Assembly: GCF_042678385.1 (NCBI RefSeq)
Contig: NZ_JBHUDY010000003.1
Span: 62,001 to 126,000, forward strand
From: Sphingomonas_B tabacisoli
Lineage (GTDB): Bacteria > Pseudomonadota > Alphaproteobacteria > Sphingomonadales > Sphingomonadaceae
Length of the DNA stretch: 64,000 bases
Direction of reading: 5' to 3'
Under the pieces are notes generated by a model. It was not told the DNA's origin. It did not search any database and saw only the letters and a program-made list of their open reading frames with translations. Of this stretch, positions 8,454-18,714 are shown piece after piece. Position 1 is the first letter of the stretch. Each line of letters opens with the position of its first letter. The translations under genes and the position numbers were made by a program.

Positions 8454-9356
8454 TCAGGCAGCGGCCCGCTCTTCCGCTTCGCCGAACAGGTCGAGCAGCC
8501 AGTCGCGGAACAGGCGAACGGCGCGATTGTCGAGCGCGCGGGGGCGGCAGGCGAACCAGTAGCTGTAGGGACTGTCCACCGCCGCATCGAACAGCGGCAC
8601 GAGCCGATCGTCCCGCGCGTTTTCGAAATGGCTTTCGTGCAGGAAGGCGACGCCGAGCCCCTGCGCGGCCGCGTCGAGCATCAACTGCCCCGAATCGAAA
8701 TGGTCGACCGCCAGTGGCTCGAGCCCGTGGACGCCGAGCGCGTGGCGAAAGGCGTCGAACGTGTCAGGCATGTCCCGATGCAGGAGCACCGTGGTGCGCG
8801 CGAGATCTGCCGGGTCCCGGATTGCGCCCGGGCCGCGCGTCAACGCCTTGGAGGCGATTGCAAGCACCCGGTTGCGGTCGAGCCGCCAGGCGGAGAGCGC
8901 CGGATCGATGTCGCGCGCCAGCACGATCGCCGCGTCGAGCCCGTCGCCGAGCCGGGCCAGCGCATGGCCGCCGGTGTCGATATCGAGATGCAGCTCCGGA
9001 TGCAGCGCGCGCAATGCGCCGATGTGCGGGAAGATTTGCTGCGAGGCGAAGAGCGGCAACACGCCGAGGCGGAGCCGCAGGACATTGCCTTCGGTCGTGA
9101 CTGCCTCGATCGCGTTCGAGAGGCCGGTCAAGTGCGGCGCTACCGCCGCCAGCAGCCGCTCGCCGTCGCCGTTCAGTCGCATCGCGCCCGGGGCGCGGTC
9201 GAAGAGCGGAAGGCCAAGGAAGCGCTCGAGCGCTTGGACGCGCCGGCTGAGCGCCGGGGAGGAAAGCGCAAGTTCCTCAGCGGCGGCCTTGATCGAACCC
9301 AGTCGGGCGACCTGTACAAAGGCTTCCACAGCCGTCAACGGAGGCAAGCGACGCAA
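8454..9356 (-). CDS. LysR-family transcriptional regulator (GcvA-like)
   Basis: A LysR protein of about 300 residues. The N-terminal helix-turn-helix is clear (AVEAFVQVARLGSIKAAAEELALSSPALSRRVQALERFLG, split here only by description of its A-AEEL and SRRVQALE signatures), followed by a LysR substrate-binding domain. The opening LRRLPPLTAVEAF matches GcvA-type members, so I favour TTG 9356, which has GAGGAG nine bases upstream; ATG 9395 is an alternative that adds 13 unusual residues. The target is unknown. The neighbours are the PEP-CTERM array (same strand) and the CDC48 gene (divergent). Confidence 0.82.
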   Translation of the reverse strand: MRRLPPLTAVEAFVQVARLGSIKAAAEELALSSPALSRRVQALERFLGLPLFDRAPGAMRLNGDGERLLAAVAPHLTGLSNAIEAVTTEGNVLRLRLGVLPLFASQQIFPHIGALRALHPELHLDIDTGGHALARLGDGLDAAIVLARDIDPALSAWRLDRNRVLAIASKALTRGPGAIRDPADLARTTVLLHRDMPDTFDAFRHALGVHGLEPLAVDHFDSGQLMLDAAAQGLGVAFLHESHFENARDDRLVPLFDAAVDSPYSYWFACRPRALDNRAVRLFRDWLLDLFGEAEERAAA

Positions 9357-9449
9357 GACTCTAAGCTCCTCTTGTGCGCTGCAGCAGCCTCTCATGGACG
9401 GCCTGACAGTGCAACTTCCTACTTACACAAGTGCAGGTTGATTGCGTTT

Positions 9450-9577
9450 CGTGCAACTGCCTTTTTGTTGTTCGCACTTGCAACATAATTCGCTGCACTG
9501 CACATAGAGCAGGCCTTTCAGGCATCCTCTCCTAAAAACTTTCCAAGGCCGGCCTCTCGGGGCCGGCCTATTTTTTT
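9450..9577 (+). ncRNA. Candidate small RNA or leader ending in a strong terminator
   Basis: The 244-base gap between the LysR gene and the CDC48 gene has no plus-strand gene, yet contains a textbook plus-strand terminator at 9546-9577. Just before it is a pyrimidine-rich stretch (CATCCTCTCCTAAAAACTTT) that is complementary to ribosome-binding sites, as in several alphaproteobacterial small RNAs. CATAAT at about 9482-9487 could be a -10 box. The 5' end is a guess. The alternative is an attenuated leader of the CDC48 gene. Confidence 0.35.
9546..9577 (+). terminator. Orphan rho-independent terminator
   Basis: A 9-bp perfect stem AGGCCGGCC/GGCCGGCCT with a six-base loop, followed by ATTTTTTTG. 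No plus-strand coding gene lies upstream within 6 kb; the minus side lacks a T run. Confidence 0.85.
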
Positions 9578-9639
9578 GTTTGCGACCTCGCAACGATCGG
9601 ACCGGCCCCCTAGTTAAGCTCGCCAGATGGAGGTGAGCG

Positions 9640-11937
<2,298 letters not shown>

Positions 11938-11959
11938 TCTCCCCGCCCGTTCGGGCCTG

Positions 11960-12106
11960 CTAGACTCTCCGGCCGGAGAAGAGCTGGACCAGCCCGACGA
12001 TCAGGGCGAGCACCAGCAGGATATGAATGAGCCCGCCGGCAACGTGGAAGGCAAAGAAGCCGAGCAGCCACAGCACCAGCAGAATGACGGCAATCGTCCA
12101 GAGCAT
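11960..12106 (-). CDS. 48-residue membrane protein, lmo0937 family
   Basis: A very small gene: MLWTIAVILLVLWLLGFFAF, then HVAGGLIHILLVLALIVGLV and a short tail ending SGRRV. Two hydrophobic helices are separated by a His/Gly turn, the pattern of the lmo0937 (DUF5670) family of tiny membrane proteins, which are often stress-induced. GAGGAGAT lies eight bases before ATG 12106. A good EcfG-type promoter is centred about 60 bases upstream, which supports induction by the alphaproteobacterial general stress response. The exact function of the family is not known. Confidence 0.8.
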   Translation of the reverse strand: MLWTIAVILLVLWLLGFFAFHVAGGLIHILLVLALIVGLVQLFSGRRV

Positions 12107-12153
12107 CTGACATCTCCTCAAGCGGCCGCATCAGCGCGGCCGTCGGACAAGAG

Positions 12154-12179
12154 AACGCGCGCGAAACGATACGCGTTCC
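12154..12179 (-). promoter_or_regulatory. EcfG-type general stress promoter
   Basis: On the minus strand GGAAC, 17 bases, CGTT. This matches the EcfG consensus (GGAAC-N16/17-CGTT) exactly and lies 48 bases ahead of the start of the 48-residue membrane protein gene. Confidence 0.7.
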
Positions 12180-12183
12180 GTGT

Positions 12184-12348
12184 TCAGAAGAGACGGAACT
12201 TGGCGAGCGGCAAGCCGTGCTCATCAACCCAGGCATTCGAGGACTGTATCGCTGCCCAGTTCTCCCTGATCCAAGCCTGAGCTTCGGGCGAAAGAGCGAA
12301 GGAGCCGGAATGCTCCGGCTCCTTCGCCGACTTTCGCTCCTTTTCCAT
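12184..12348 (-). CDS. CcdA-like antitoxin remnant, 54 residues, coupled to the S10 peptidase gene
   Basis: An open frame whose ATG (12348) overlaps the S10 peptidase stop by one base (TGATG), so translational coupling is possible. The last 30 residues, AQAWIRENWAAIQSSNAWVD then EHGLPLAKFRLF, match the toxin-binding tail of CcdA antitoxins: W-x-x-EN near its start, (I/V)(E/D)-x-x-G, and R-x-(F/W) at the end. The N-terminal ribbon-helix-helix DNA-binding domain is replaced by about 22 charged residues. No CcdB toxin gene is nearby. It is either a short stand-alone antitoxin or the decayed end of one. A hairpin (GGAGCCGGA/TCCGGCTCC) lies inside the frame and could instead be the S10 terminator. 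Confidence 0.5.
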   Translation of the reverse strand: MEKERKSAKEPEHSGSFALSPEAQAWIRENWAAIQSSNAWVDEHGLPLAKFRLF

Positions 12349-13991
12349 CAGTTCGGGCCCCGGCCTGCTTCGCCGGTGCGCGCGCCGGGCCGGGCGGGCG
12401 GGTTGGGGGAACGGGCGGTGGCGAGCGTCTCGTCGTACCAGGCCGCGAGATCGGCGTGCATTTTCGCCAGCTCGTCGGGGTTCAGATAGACCATGTGCCC
12501 GGCCTGGTAGTAGCGGAAGCCGACGTTCCGCTGCAGCGACGGCTCCAGCAGCATGTGGCTGACGTCGAACTCGGTGCCGAAGAACGGCGTGGCGAGATCG
12601 AAATAGCCGTTCAGGAACAGCACTTTCAGATACGGATTGGTGCGCATCGTTGCGGCGAGGTCGACGGCAGTGTTCGGATTGTTCTGCGCGCCGTTGCTGT
12701 TCGGCGCGCGATGCTTCCAGTCCCAGTCGAAGCCGGGCTCGCGCGCCGAAATCTTGTAGGGCATCTCGGTCTGATAGCCGAGCGTCTTCCGCGCATAATC
12801 CATGAAGTTGGCGACGAACGCGCCCGAGACTGCAGTCGAGGCGGGATCGTCCTCAGGGCGGTCGGCATTCGCGTCGCCCGGCATCAGCGTGTAGCGGGAA
12901 TCAAGCCGGCCGACGGCGAGCCGCCGGTCGCGCAGCAGCTCGGTCTGGAAATGGCCGAGATCGATGCGGAGATTGGCCCGCATGATATATTCAGGGCTGA
13001 TGCCGATATAGTTCGACATCTGCTGTGCGATCGCCTGCTTCTCCTCCGGGCTGATCGCCGAGCCCTTGGCGAGCGCTGCGGCGTAGGGGCCGGCGGTGAA
13101 GGCGCGGACGTCGTGCAGGAACGCTTCGAGGTCGGCCGGCCGGTTCTGGAGATGGTTGTGATACCAGGCGGTCGCGGCATAACCGGGGAAAAGCGCGAGG
13201 TAATTGGCGTCATAGCCCGGCTGGCGGACGCCATAGTTCATGATCGACGACAGATAGACAATGCCGTTGAGGCTGAGGCCGCGCTCCTCAAGCAAGGCCG
13301 CGACCGCGCCGTTGCGCAGCGTGCCGTAGCTCTCGCCGAACAGGAATTTGGGCGAGGACCAGCGGGCGTTGCGGGTGACGTAGCGCTCGACCGCGCGGGC
13401 GAAGGCGTCGGCGTCCTGGTCGACGCCCCAGAAATCCTTGCCGGTCTTGGTGCCTAGCGGCCTCGACCAGCCCGCGCCCATCGCATCGATGAAGACGAGG
13501 TCCGACTTGTCGATCAGCGAGTGCGGGTTGGGGCCGAAGCCATAGGGGGCGGGGCGGATATATTCGGGATTGGCGGTGGTGACGCGCATCGGGCCGAAGC
13601 TGCCCATGTGCAGCCAGACCGTCGCCGAGCCCGGACCGCCATTGTAGAAAAAGGTCACCGGCCGCGAGGATGTCGCCGAGCCGTCCTTCGTGTAGGCCGT
13701 GTAGAAGATCGAGCCGGTCGGCTTGCCGTCATTGTCGCGGATGGTGAGCGTGCCGGCGGTCGCGGTGTAGGGGATGCGCTGGCCGGCGACGGTGACCGCG
13801 CCGTGGCTGACCGCGGCGGCTTCGTCGACCGGCGGCTTGACCCATGCGGTCTCCGCTTCGGCGATCATCGCTTCCTGGTGGGTGTTCGCCTGTTTGGCGG
13901 CGGCGGGGCTTTTTTCAGGGCTGGCGCCGCGTTCCTGGGCCGGGGCTGCCACCGCTGTCATAAGCATCATCAAAGCAATCGTCGCGCGCAT
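12348..13991 (-). CDS. Secreted S10-family serine carboxypeptidase-like peptidase
   Basis: A 547-residue protein with a signal peptide (MRATIALMMLMTAVAAPAQE). The alpha/beta-hydrolase core shows the oxyanion region NGGPGSATVWLHMGSFGP, the nucleophile motif GESYGT with Ser at 221, the acid region FLNGYFDLATPF and the catalytic His in YYQAGHMVYL. These fit bacterial relatives of carboxypeptidase Y (COG2939), expected in the periplasm or outside the cell, removing C-terminal residues from peptides. The C-terminus is a low-complexity Pro/Gly/Arg tail. It is followed directly by the CcdA-like frame. Confidence 0.85.
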   Translation of the reverse strand: MRATIALMMLMTAVAAPAQERGASPEKSPAAAKQANTHQEAMIAEAETAWVKPPVDEAAAVSHGAVTVAGQRIPYTATAGTLTIRDNDGKPTGSIFYTAYTKDGSATSSRPVTFFYNGGPGSATVWLHMGSFGPMRVTTANPEYIRPAPYGFGPNPHSLIDKSDLVFIDAMGAGWSRPLGTKTGKDFWGVDQDADAFARAVERYVTRNARWSSPKFLFGESYGTLRNGAVAALLEERGLSLNGIVYLSSIMNYGVRQPGYDANYLALFPGYAATAWYHNHLQNRPADLEAFLHDVRAFTAGPYAAALAKGSAISPEEKQAIAQQMSNYIGISPEYIMRANLRIDLGHFQTELLRDRRLAVGRLDSRYTLMPGDANADRPEDDPASTAVSGAFVANFMDYARKTLGYQTEMPYKISAREPGFDWDWKHRAPNSNGAQNNPNTAVDLAATMRTNPYLKVLFLNGYFDLATPFFGTEFDVSHMLLEPSLQRNVGFRYYQAGHMVYLNPDELAKMHADLAAWYDETLATARSPNPPARPGARTGEAGRGPN

Positions 13992-14052
13992 TCGTCGAGC
14001 CTCTCTCCGCCACCCCGGAGCGGCCCATGCGCCGGCGAAAGCTGTCGGTCAA

Positions 14053-15348
14053 TCAGGCTCTTAGCCGCGTCCAGAGCCAGGGCAGCATCAGGATCAGCGC
14101 GGCGCCGGCGACGATGTAGGGCAGCGGCCCCCAGAATTGGTACAGGCCGACGCCGATCGAAGGGCCGAGCACGAACACCGCGCCGTTGACCGAGGTCGTT
14201 CGCCCGGCGACCGCGCCTTGCTCGTCATGGCCGACGGCGAGCGACGCGCCGGCCGTGAAGCCCGGGCGAAGAAAGCCGAAGCCGAGCGAGGCGAGGCCGT
14301 AGGACACCGCCAGCATGTGCAGCGAGTGCGAGAAGCCGGTGAGCACGCAGCCGATCGCGGCGACGACCGCTCCGCAAATGGCGAGCTGGCGGGGTGCAAG
14401 ATTCAGGTTCGGGATCAGGCCCCATTGGGCGAGCAGCGCCGAGCCCGCGCCGACCATCAGCACCATGCCGGTTTCCGCCGCGGCCTGGGCGGCGGAAAGA
14501 TGAAGCTGGTCGATAATGAGAAAGCCGATCGTCTGGCCGGTCATCGCTTGGGCATGGCCGCCGACGAGCCCGACCAGCATCCAGGGCCAGATGCGGGAAT
14601 CGGTCAGCCTCATCGGCTTGCCGCGGTCGTCGGCAGTCGCGGCGCGCACGCTCGCGCCGGTCGGCTCGCCGCCGATCGAGGGATAGCTGGTGGCCGCGCC
14701 GTGGGCATGGCCGTTCGTATCGTCGGGCAGCAGACGCGCGGTCACGATCAGCATGCCCATGCCGAAGATCGAGAAGACGAATGCCGGCCCCGACAGACCG
14801 ACGATCGGCAGGACGAAGAATGGCGCGAGGGCAGGGCCGAGGATCGTGCCGAGACCGAAAGCAGACGCGAGCAAGGTCAGCGCCCGTGTCCGCTCCGCCC
14901 GCGAGGTGCCTGCAGCGACGATCGCTTGCGCGGCCGGCGGCGCCGCCGCGCCGAACGTGCCGTAGAGCATCCGCGCGACGATGAAGCAGCCAAAGGCAGG
15001 GAGCGGCGCCAGCCACCCCAGGATGCCGGCGGCCAGGAACGCGCCGCACAGGAAAACCGACGAGCAGAAGCCGAACAGGCCGAGCAGCACCATGCGCCTT
15101 CGGCCGTGCCGGTCCGACCGCCGCGCCCAATAAGGCGCCGAAATCACCCAGACCAAGGCCGAGACGGAGAAGGCGGCGGCGACGGCATTGTCCGGCACCT
15201 TCAGCGACCGGCCGAGCGCCGGCAGCACCGACTGCAGCGCCGTATTGCCGGCGGCGATCGTCAGCATGACCAGGAACAGAAGAGCGAACGGGGGCGGGGC
15301 ACCAACGGCCTCGCCCGGCGTTGTGCCGAAACTCCGGTCGCCACTCAT
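14053..15348 (-). CDS. MFS transporter
   Basis: About 431 residues with twelve predicted hydrophobic segments arranged 6+6. The loop between helices 2 and 3 has the family motif as YWARRSDRHGRRRMVLLG, and helix 4 has RMLYGTFGAAAPPAAQA. The central loop (about 200-245) is hydrophilic. I chose ATG 15348 because it sits just before the first helix and has GGTGGCGGA upstream; the frame stays open to 15465. The substrate cannot be told; the closest look is to drug/metabolite efflux members. It is divergent from the methyltransferase gene. Confidence 0.8.
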   Translation of the reverse strand: MSGDRSFGTTPGEAVGAPPPFALLFLVMLTIAAGNTALQSVLPALGRSLKVPDNAVAAAFSVSALVWVISAPYWARRSDRHGRRRMVLLGLFGFCSSVFLCGAFLAAGILGWLAPLPAFGCFIVARMLYGTFGAAAPPAAQAIVAAGTSRAERTRALTLLASAFGLGTILGPALAPFFVLPIVGLSGPAFVFSIFGMGMLIVTARLLPDDTNGHAHGAATSYPSIGGEPTGASVRAATADDRGKPMRLTDSRIWPWMLVGLVGGHAQAMTGQTIGFLIIDQLHLSAAQAAAETGMVLMVGAGSALLAQWGLIPNLNLAPRQLAICGAVVAAIGCVLTGFSHSLHMLAVSYGLASLGFGFLRPGFTAGASLAVGHDEQGAVAGRTTSVNGAVFVLGPSIGVGLYQFWGPLPYIVAGAALILMLPWLWTRLRA

Positions 15349-15464
15349 ATAGCTGTCCGCCACCATCAACAGGCGCGATAGTGCAGAGCGGGGATGACCG
15401 GAAGCGCGGTTGCAAGTCTTTGAAGGATTTGCGACGGCGTCGAAACGAACGAAGAGGTCCGTCA

Positions 15465-16079
15465 ATGCCCGTATCCTCCGCCGGCCAGAAGGCCGGGGCT
15501 TATCCCCGCCGCCGGCCGAGTCATCCGCTTGCGCTGTTCTTCAAGGGCTTCCTGACGCATCCGGCGATGGTGGGATCGGTCATCCCCTCTTCGCGAGCGC
15601 TGATCGACAAGATGCTGGCTCCGGTCGACTGGGGCCGCGTCAAGCTGTTCGTCGAATACGGGCCGGGCGTCGGCACCTTCACTCTGCCGATTCTCGACCG
15701 GCTCGGCCCCGACGCCGAGCTGATCGCGATCGACACCAATCCGGATTTCGTGAGCTTCCTGAAGAAGGAAGTGGTCGACCCGCGCCTGCATGTCGTGCGC
15801 GGATCGGCGGCGGACGTGCGGCGGATCGTCGCCGAGTTCGGCCACGAGCAGGCCGATTACGTGCTGTCGGGCCTGCCTTTCTCGACGCTGCCCGCCGGTA
15901 TCGGCGAGCGGATCGCGAGCGAGACGGCGGCGGTGGTGAAGACCGACGGCGCATTCCTCGTCTACCAGCTCTCGGCCAAGGTCACCGACTATATCGGCCC
16001 GCACTTCGCTCACGTCGAGCGCGGCTTCGAATGGCTGAACATCCCGCCGATGCGCTTGTTCTGGGCGCGCAAGGGCTAG
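15465..16079 (+). CDS. Class I SAM-dependent methyltransferase (PmtA/KsgA-like)
   Basis: A 204-residue protein. Motif I is VEYGPGVGTFTLPILDRLG, followed by an acidic residue after strand 2 (LIAIDTN) and motif IV as DYVLSGLPFSTLP. The size, the N-terminal FFKGFLTHPAMVGSVIPSS and the SGLPF-type motif recall bacterial phospholipid N-methyltransferases (PmtA), which turn phosphatidylethanolamine into phosphatidylcholine; KsgA-like rRNA methylases share the fold. GAAGAGG lies upstream of ATG 15465. It is divergent from the MFS gene and convergent with the acetyltransferase gene. The substrate is not proven by sequence. Confidence 0.75.
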   Translation: MPVSSAGQKAGAYPRRRPSHPLALFFKGFLTHPAMVGSVIPSSRALIDKMLAPVDWGRVKLFVEYGPGVGTFTLPILDRLGPDAELIAIDTNPDFVSFLKKEVVDPRLHVVRGSAADVRRIVAEFGHEQADYVLSGLPFSTLPAGIGERIASETAAVVKTDGAFLVYQLSAKVTDYIGPHFAHVERGFEWLNIPPMRLFWARKG

Positions 16080-16089
16080 GGTCTAAACC

Positions 16090-16620
16090 CTAAAGCGGCT
16101 TTCGCATCCTGACGAGTGGGACCGGAACGCCGCCCGACGCGTCGGTGACTCGTTCGACCGCCTGATAGCCCGCGGCGGCATAGAGCGGCTCGCCGGCCAG
16201 CGTCGCCATCATTTCGGCGGCACGAAAGCCTTCCGCACGCGCTGCCGCCTCGCACGCTTCGAGGATCATGCGGCCGACGCCGCGCCGCACGAAAGCCGGA
16301 TCGGTGTACATCGCGCGGATGCGCGCCGGCTCGGTCGCGGGATCGAGTAGCCGCGGCTCGCGCAGATCGGTGCTGTGGTCGCCGCCATAGAGCGTCGCCC
16401 GCCGGCTCCAGCCGCCGCAGCCGGCAAATGCGCCATCCGACGTGACGGCGAAATAGGTGCGGTCGGCGATCAACTGGGTGTCCAGCCCCATGATCGCATG
16501 GCTTGCGCGGACCTGATCGGGATTCAGCCAGGGCGACATGAGCGTGTCGATGGCGCGGTCCATCAGTGCCTTCAATGCGGGCAGGTCATCCTCGACGGCG
16601 AGGCGGAGATCGAAAGTCAC
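16090..16620 (-). CDS. GNAT-family N-acetyltransferase
   Basis: A 176-residue acetyltransferase. It begins TFDLRLAVEDDLPALKALMD and carries the acetyl-CoA pyrophosphate loop as RRGVGRMILEACEAAARAEG (fits R/Q-x-x-G-x-G/A) around residues 113-132, followed by the AAGYQAVERV strand. The start is GTG at 16620, overlapping the stop of the phospholipase D-like gene by four bases (GTGA), so the two are probably co-translated. The substrate is unknown. Confidence 0.82.
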   Translation of the reverse strand: MTFDLRLAVEDDLPALKALMDRAIDTLMSPWLNPDQVRASHAIMGLDTQLIADRTYFAVTSDGAFAGCGGWSRRATLYGGDHSTDLREPRLLDPATEPARIRAMYTDPAFVRRGVGRMILEACEAAARAEGFRAAEMMATLAGEPLYAAAGYQAVERVTDASGGVPVPLVRMRKPL

Positions 16621-17762
16621 TCGGCGTCGATGTTGAGGCGGCGCGTGACGCCGTAATCGAGCACGGAGACGAGGAAATAGGCGACGGCGTGGCGGGCGCG
16701 GGCGAGGCTACTGCCCCAGCCGCCCAGATCGGCAAGGCGAATTTCGGTGCTGTCCCGCAGATCCCGGTCGAAATAGGCGCGCATCCGGGCGGTGAAAGCG
16801 CGGTCCTCGATCCTGAGCATCAGCTCCATGTTCAGGAACAGGCTGCGCATGTCGAAATTGGCCGAGCCGATATGGACGGCGTCGTCGATGATGTAGAGCT
16901 TCGTGTGCAGCTTCGATCGCTGATATTCGAAAATGCGCACCCCTTTGCGGAGCAGGCCCGGATAAGTGAAGCGCGCGGCGGCGATGGTGGTGGTGTTGTC
17001 GGACTTGGCGGCCGTGACGACACGGGCGTCGCCGCGCCGGCCAATCCGGTCGAGGCGGCGCAGCATGGCCGGGTTGGGCGCGAAATAAGCGGCGATCAGC
17101 GCCACCGACCGGGCCGCGATCATGTCGCGCCGGATGGTGCGCGCCCAGGGGCTCAACCGCCGTGCCGGGCCGCCCAGCAGCCAGCGGACCTTGCCGTTCG
17201 GCTCGCTCCACCGGCGGAGCGCGCGGCGCAGGTCGCGCATCCGCGCCTTGGGCCGCTTGGTCCAGGCGGAGAGCGCGTCGAAATAGCCGACCAGCCGCCC
17301 TGCCGCCGGCCCCTCGACGATCAGGCCGAGATCGCGCCAGCCGTCGGCGTCCGGCCCGGCGAAATAGGCATCCTCGATGTTGAAGCCGCCGACGATCGCA
17401 ACCCGCTCGTCGGCGATGGCGAGCTTCTGGTGGTTGCGGAGCAAGTAGCGGCGGCCATAGCGCGGCAGGAAACGGCAGATGTCGACGCAGGCTTCGCGCA
17501 AGGGGGCCAGAAACGCGTTTTCGGGCGCGCTACCGAAGCCGTCGATGATCAGGCTGACATGGACGCCGCGCTCGCAGGCCGCGACGAGCGCGTCGCGCAC
17601 CTGCGCGCCGGCCCTGTCGTCGGCGAAAATATAATAGAGGAGGCGCAAGCTTTCCCGCGCTCCTTCGATGAGCGCGAGCAGGCCGGTCAGCCGGTCCTGC
17701 GGCTCGATCAGCAGGGTCAGGCGATTGCCGTCGACGTCGAAGCTGTCGCTGTCCCCTGTCAC
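16617..17762 (-). CDS. Phospholipase D-like protein (cardiolipin synthase B-like)
   Basis: About 381 residues from GTG 17762, which has GGGAGG just upstream; the frame runs on to 18188 but that part overlaps rpoZ and is probably untranslated. Two HKD motifs are visible, NHQKLAIADERVAIVGGFN and LHTKLYIIDDAVHIGSANF, each with its trailing G(G/S)xN. Two such motifs define the phospholipase D superfamily, and the length and lack of N-terminal membrane helices fit ClsB-type phosphatidyltransferases that make cardiolipin. It forms a pair with the acetyltransferase gene and is divergent from rpoZ. Confidence 0.8.
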   Translation of the reverse strand: MTGDSDSFDVDGNRLTLLIEPQDRLTGLLALIEGARESLRLLYYIFADDRAGAQVRDALVAACERGVHVSLIIDGFGSAPENAFLAPLREACVDICRFLPRYGRRYLLRNHQKLAIADERVAIVGGFNIEDAYFAGPDADGWRDLGLIVEGPAAGRLVGYFDALSAWTKRPKARMRDLRRALRRWSEPNGKVRWLLGGPARRLSPWARTIRRDMIAARSVALIAAYFAPNPAMLRRLDRIGRRGDARVVTAAKSDNTTTIAAARFTYPGLLRKGVRIFEYQRSKLHTKLYIIDDAVHIGSANFDMRSLFLNMELMLRIEDRAFTARMRAYFDRDLRDSTEIRLADLGGWGSSLARARHAVAYFLVSVLDYGVTRRLNIDAE

Positions 17763-17798
17763 GCGCCTCCCATGAAGGGCCCCGGCGATGTGTGCAAG

Positions 17799-17827
17799 TT
17801 GACTCTGAGGCTTGGTCTTCCTATGTG
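17799..17827 (+). promoter_or_regulatory. Probable housekeeping promoter of rpoZ
   Basis: TTGACT, 17 bases, TATGTG, ending 38 bases before the rpoZ start codon. Confidence 0.5.
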
Positions 17828-17865
17828 CCGCGCCTTCCCGAATTCCGTCTAAACTGGAGCGTTTG

Positions 17866-18207
17866 ATGGCGCGCGTTACCGTCGAGGATTGCGTCGACAA
17901 GATCCCGAACCGGTTCGATCTGGTGCTGCTGGCGGCCCAGCGCGCCCGGCAAGTGTCGGGCGGCGCCGAGCTGACCATCGATCGCGACCGCGACAAGAAC
18001 CCGGTCGTGGCGCTGCGCGAGATCGCCGAAGAGACGGTCCGCCCGGACGATCTGCACGACACGCTCGTCACCAGCCTGCAGCGCGTGCAGATGGACGACG
18101 ACGACGCCGTCGACGAGCTGGGCTCGCTGGCGCAGCAGGCCGAGGCGCTCCGCCTCACCGCCGCCGCGCCGCCGCGCAACCAGAACATGGGTGGGGATTA
18201 CGAGTGA
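17866..18207 (+). CDS. rpoZ: RNA polymerase omega subunit
   Basis: A 113-residue protein beginning MARVTVEDCVDKIPNRFDLV and continuing LVLLAAQRARQVSGG, the conserved omega core that binds and stabilises the beta' subunit; this region also forms part of the ppGpp site in many bacteria. NPVVALREIAEE follows, then an acidic stretch (DDDD) and a variable tail, slightly longer than the E. coli protein (91). ATG 17866 follows GGAGCG and matches the family start; the upstream extension does not. It is monocistronic, with a promoter before it and a terminator after it. Confidence 0.93.
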   Translation: MARVTVEDCVDKIPNRFDLVLLAAQRARQVSGGAELTIDRDRDKNPVVALREIAEETVRPDDLHDTLVTSLQRVQMDDDDAVDELGSLAQQAEALRLTAAAPPRNQNMGGDYE

Positions 18208-18277
18208 GCCGCCGAGCCTAAGCGCAGCTTAGGCGAAGAGCCGGCGAACTCCGGCCGGCGTGCCCAGCACGACTGAC

Positions 18278-18310
18278 GGCGCGGGACTGGCTCCCGCGCC
18301 GTTGTTGTTT
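18278..18310 (+). terminator. Terminator after rpoZ
   Basis: A 9-bp stem GGCGCGGGA/TCCCGCGCC followed by GTTGTTGTTT, 70 bases past the rpoZ stop. A smaller hairpin (CCTAAGC/GCTTAGG) lies just after the stop at 18217-18233. Confidence 0.65.
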
Positions 18311-18315
18311 GAGCC

Positions 18316-18702
18316 CTAGGCCGGCCCGATCCGAAACGCGCAGAGCTTGTTCCCGTCCAGATCGCGAAAATAGCCGGCGTAGAAGGCCTGCTCGCCTTCT
18401 TCTCCACGGACGCCCGGCCCTCCCTCGTCCTTGCCGCCCAGGGCGAGCGCCTTGCCGTGGAGACGGTCGACCTTGTCGCGCGTGTCGACGACGACCGCCA
18501 TCATCGTGCCGTTGCCCGACGTTGCCGCTTGGCCGTCATAGGGTCGGGTGACGCCGAACATCGGGCGATCCCATGAGCCGCCCCAGGCGCACATCTGCTC
18601 CATTTCCATCATGCGCCCGACGCCGATTTCCCCGAAAAGGGCGTCGTAGAAGCTCTTGGCGCGATCGAGATCGTTGGTCCCGACGAGCGTATAGCCGATC
18701 AT
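18316..18702 (-). CDS. VOC-family (glyoxalase/bleomycin resistance-like) protein
   Basis: A 128-residue protein beginning MIGYTLVGTNDLDRAKSFYD, the typical opening of vicinal oxygen chelate proteins, and ending YAGYFRDLDGNKLCAFRIG, where the F-R-D-x-D-G-N-K-L motif marks the second beta-alpha-beta module. These proteins act as lyases, dioxygenases or binding proteins with a metal site; the specific activity cannot be told. It lies 12 bases after the cation efflux gene on the same strand and so may be transcribed with pdxH and the efflux gene. Confidence 0.82.
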   Translation of the reverse strand: MIGYTLVGTNDLDRAKSFYDALFGEIGVGRMMEMEQMCAWGGSWDRPMFGVTRPYDGQAATSGNGTMMAVVVDTRDKVDRLHGKALALGGKDEGGPGVRGEEGEQAFYAGYFRDLDGNKLCAFRIGPA

Positions 18703-18714
18703 GCTGTCCTCCCC

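Noticed and set aside
12298..12325. Stem-loop GGAGCCGGA/TCCGGCTCC as terminator of the S10 peptidase gene
   Set aside because: There is no T run on the minus strand and the stem lies inside the CcdA-like frame, where the codons make sense. Kept only as an alternative.
16566..17852. Plus-strand 428-codon frame opposite the phospholipase D-like gene
   Set aside because: Shadow frame, with no start signal or motif.
17763..18188. N-terminal extension of the phospholipase D-like protein over rpoZ
   Set aside because: It is antisense to rpoZ and its promoter, and lacks family similarity; GTG 17762 has a ribosome site.
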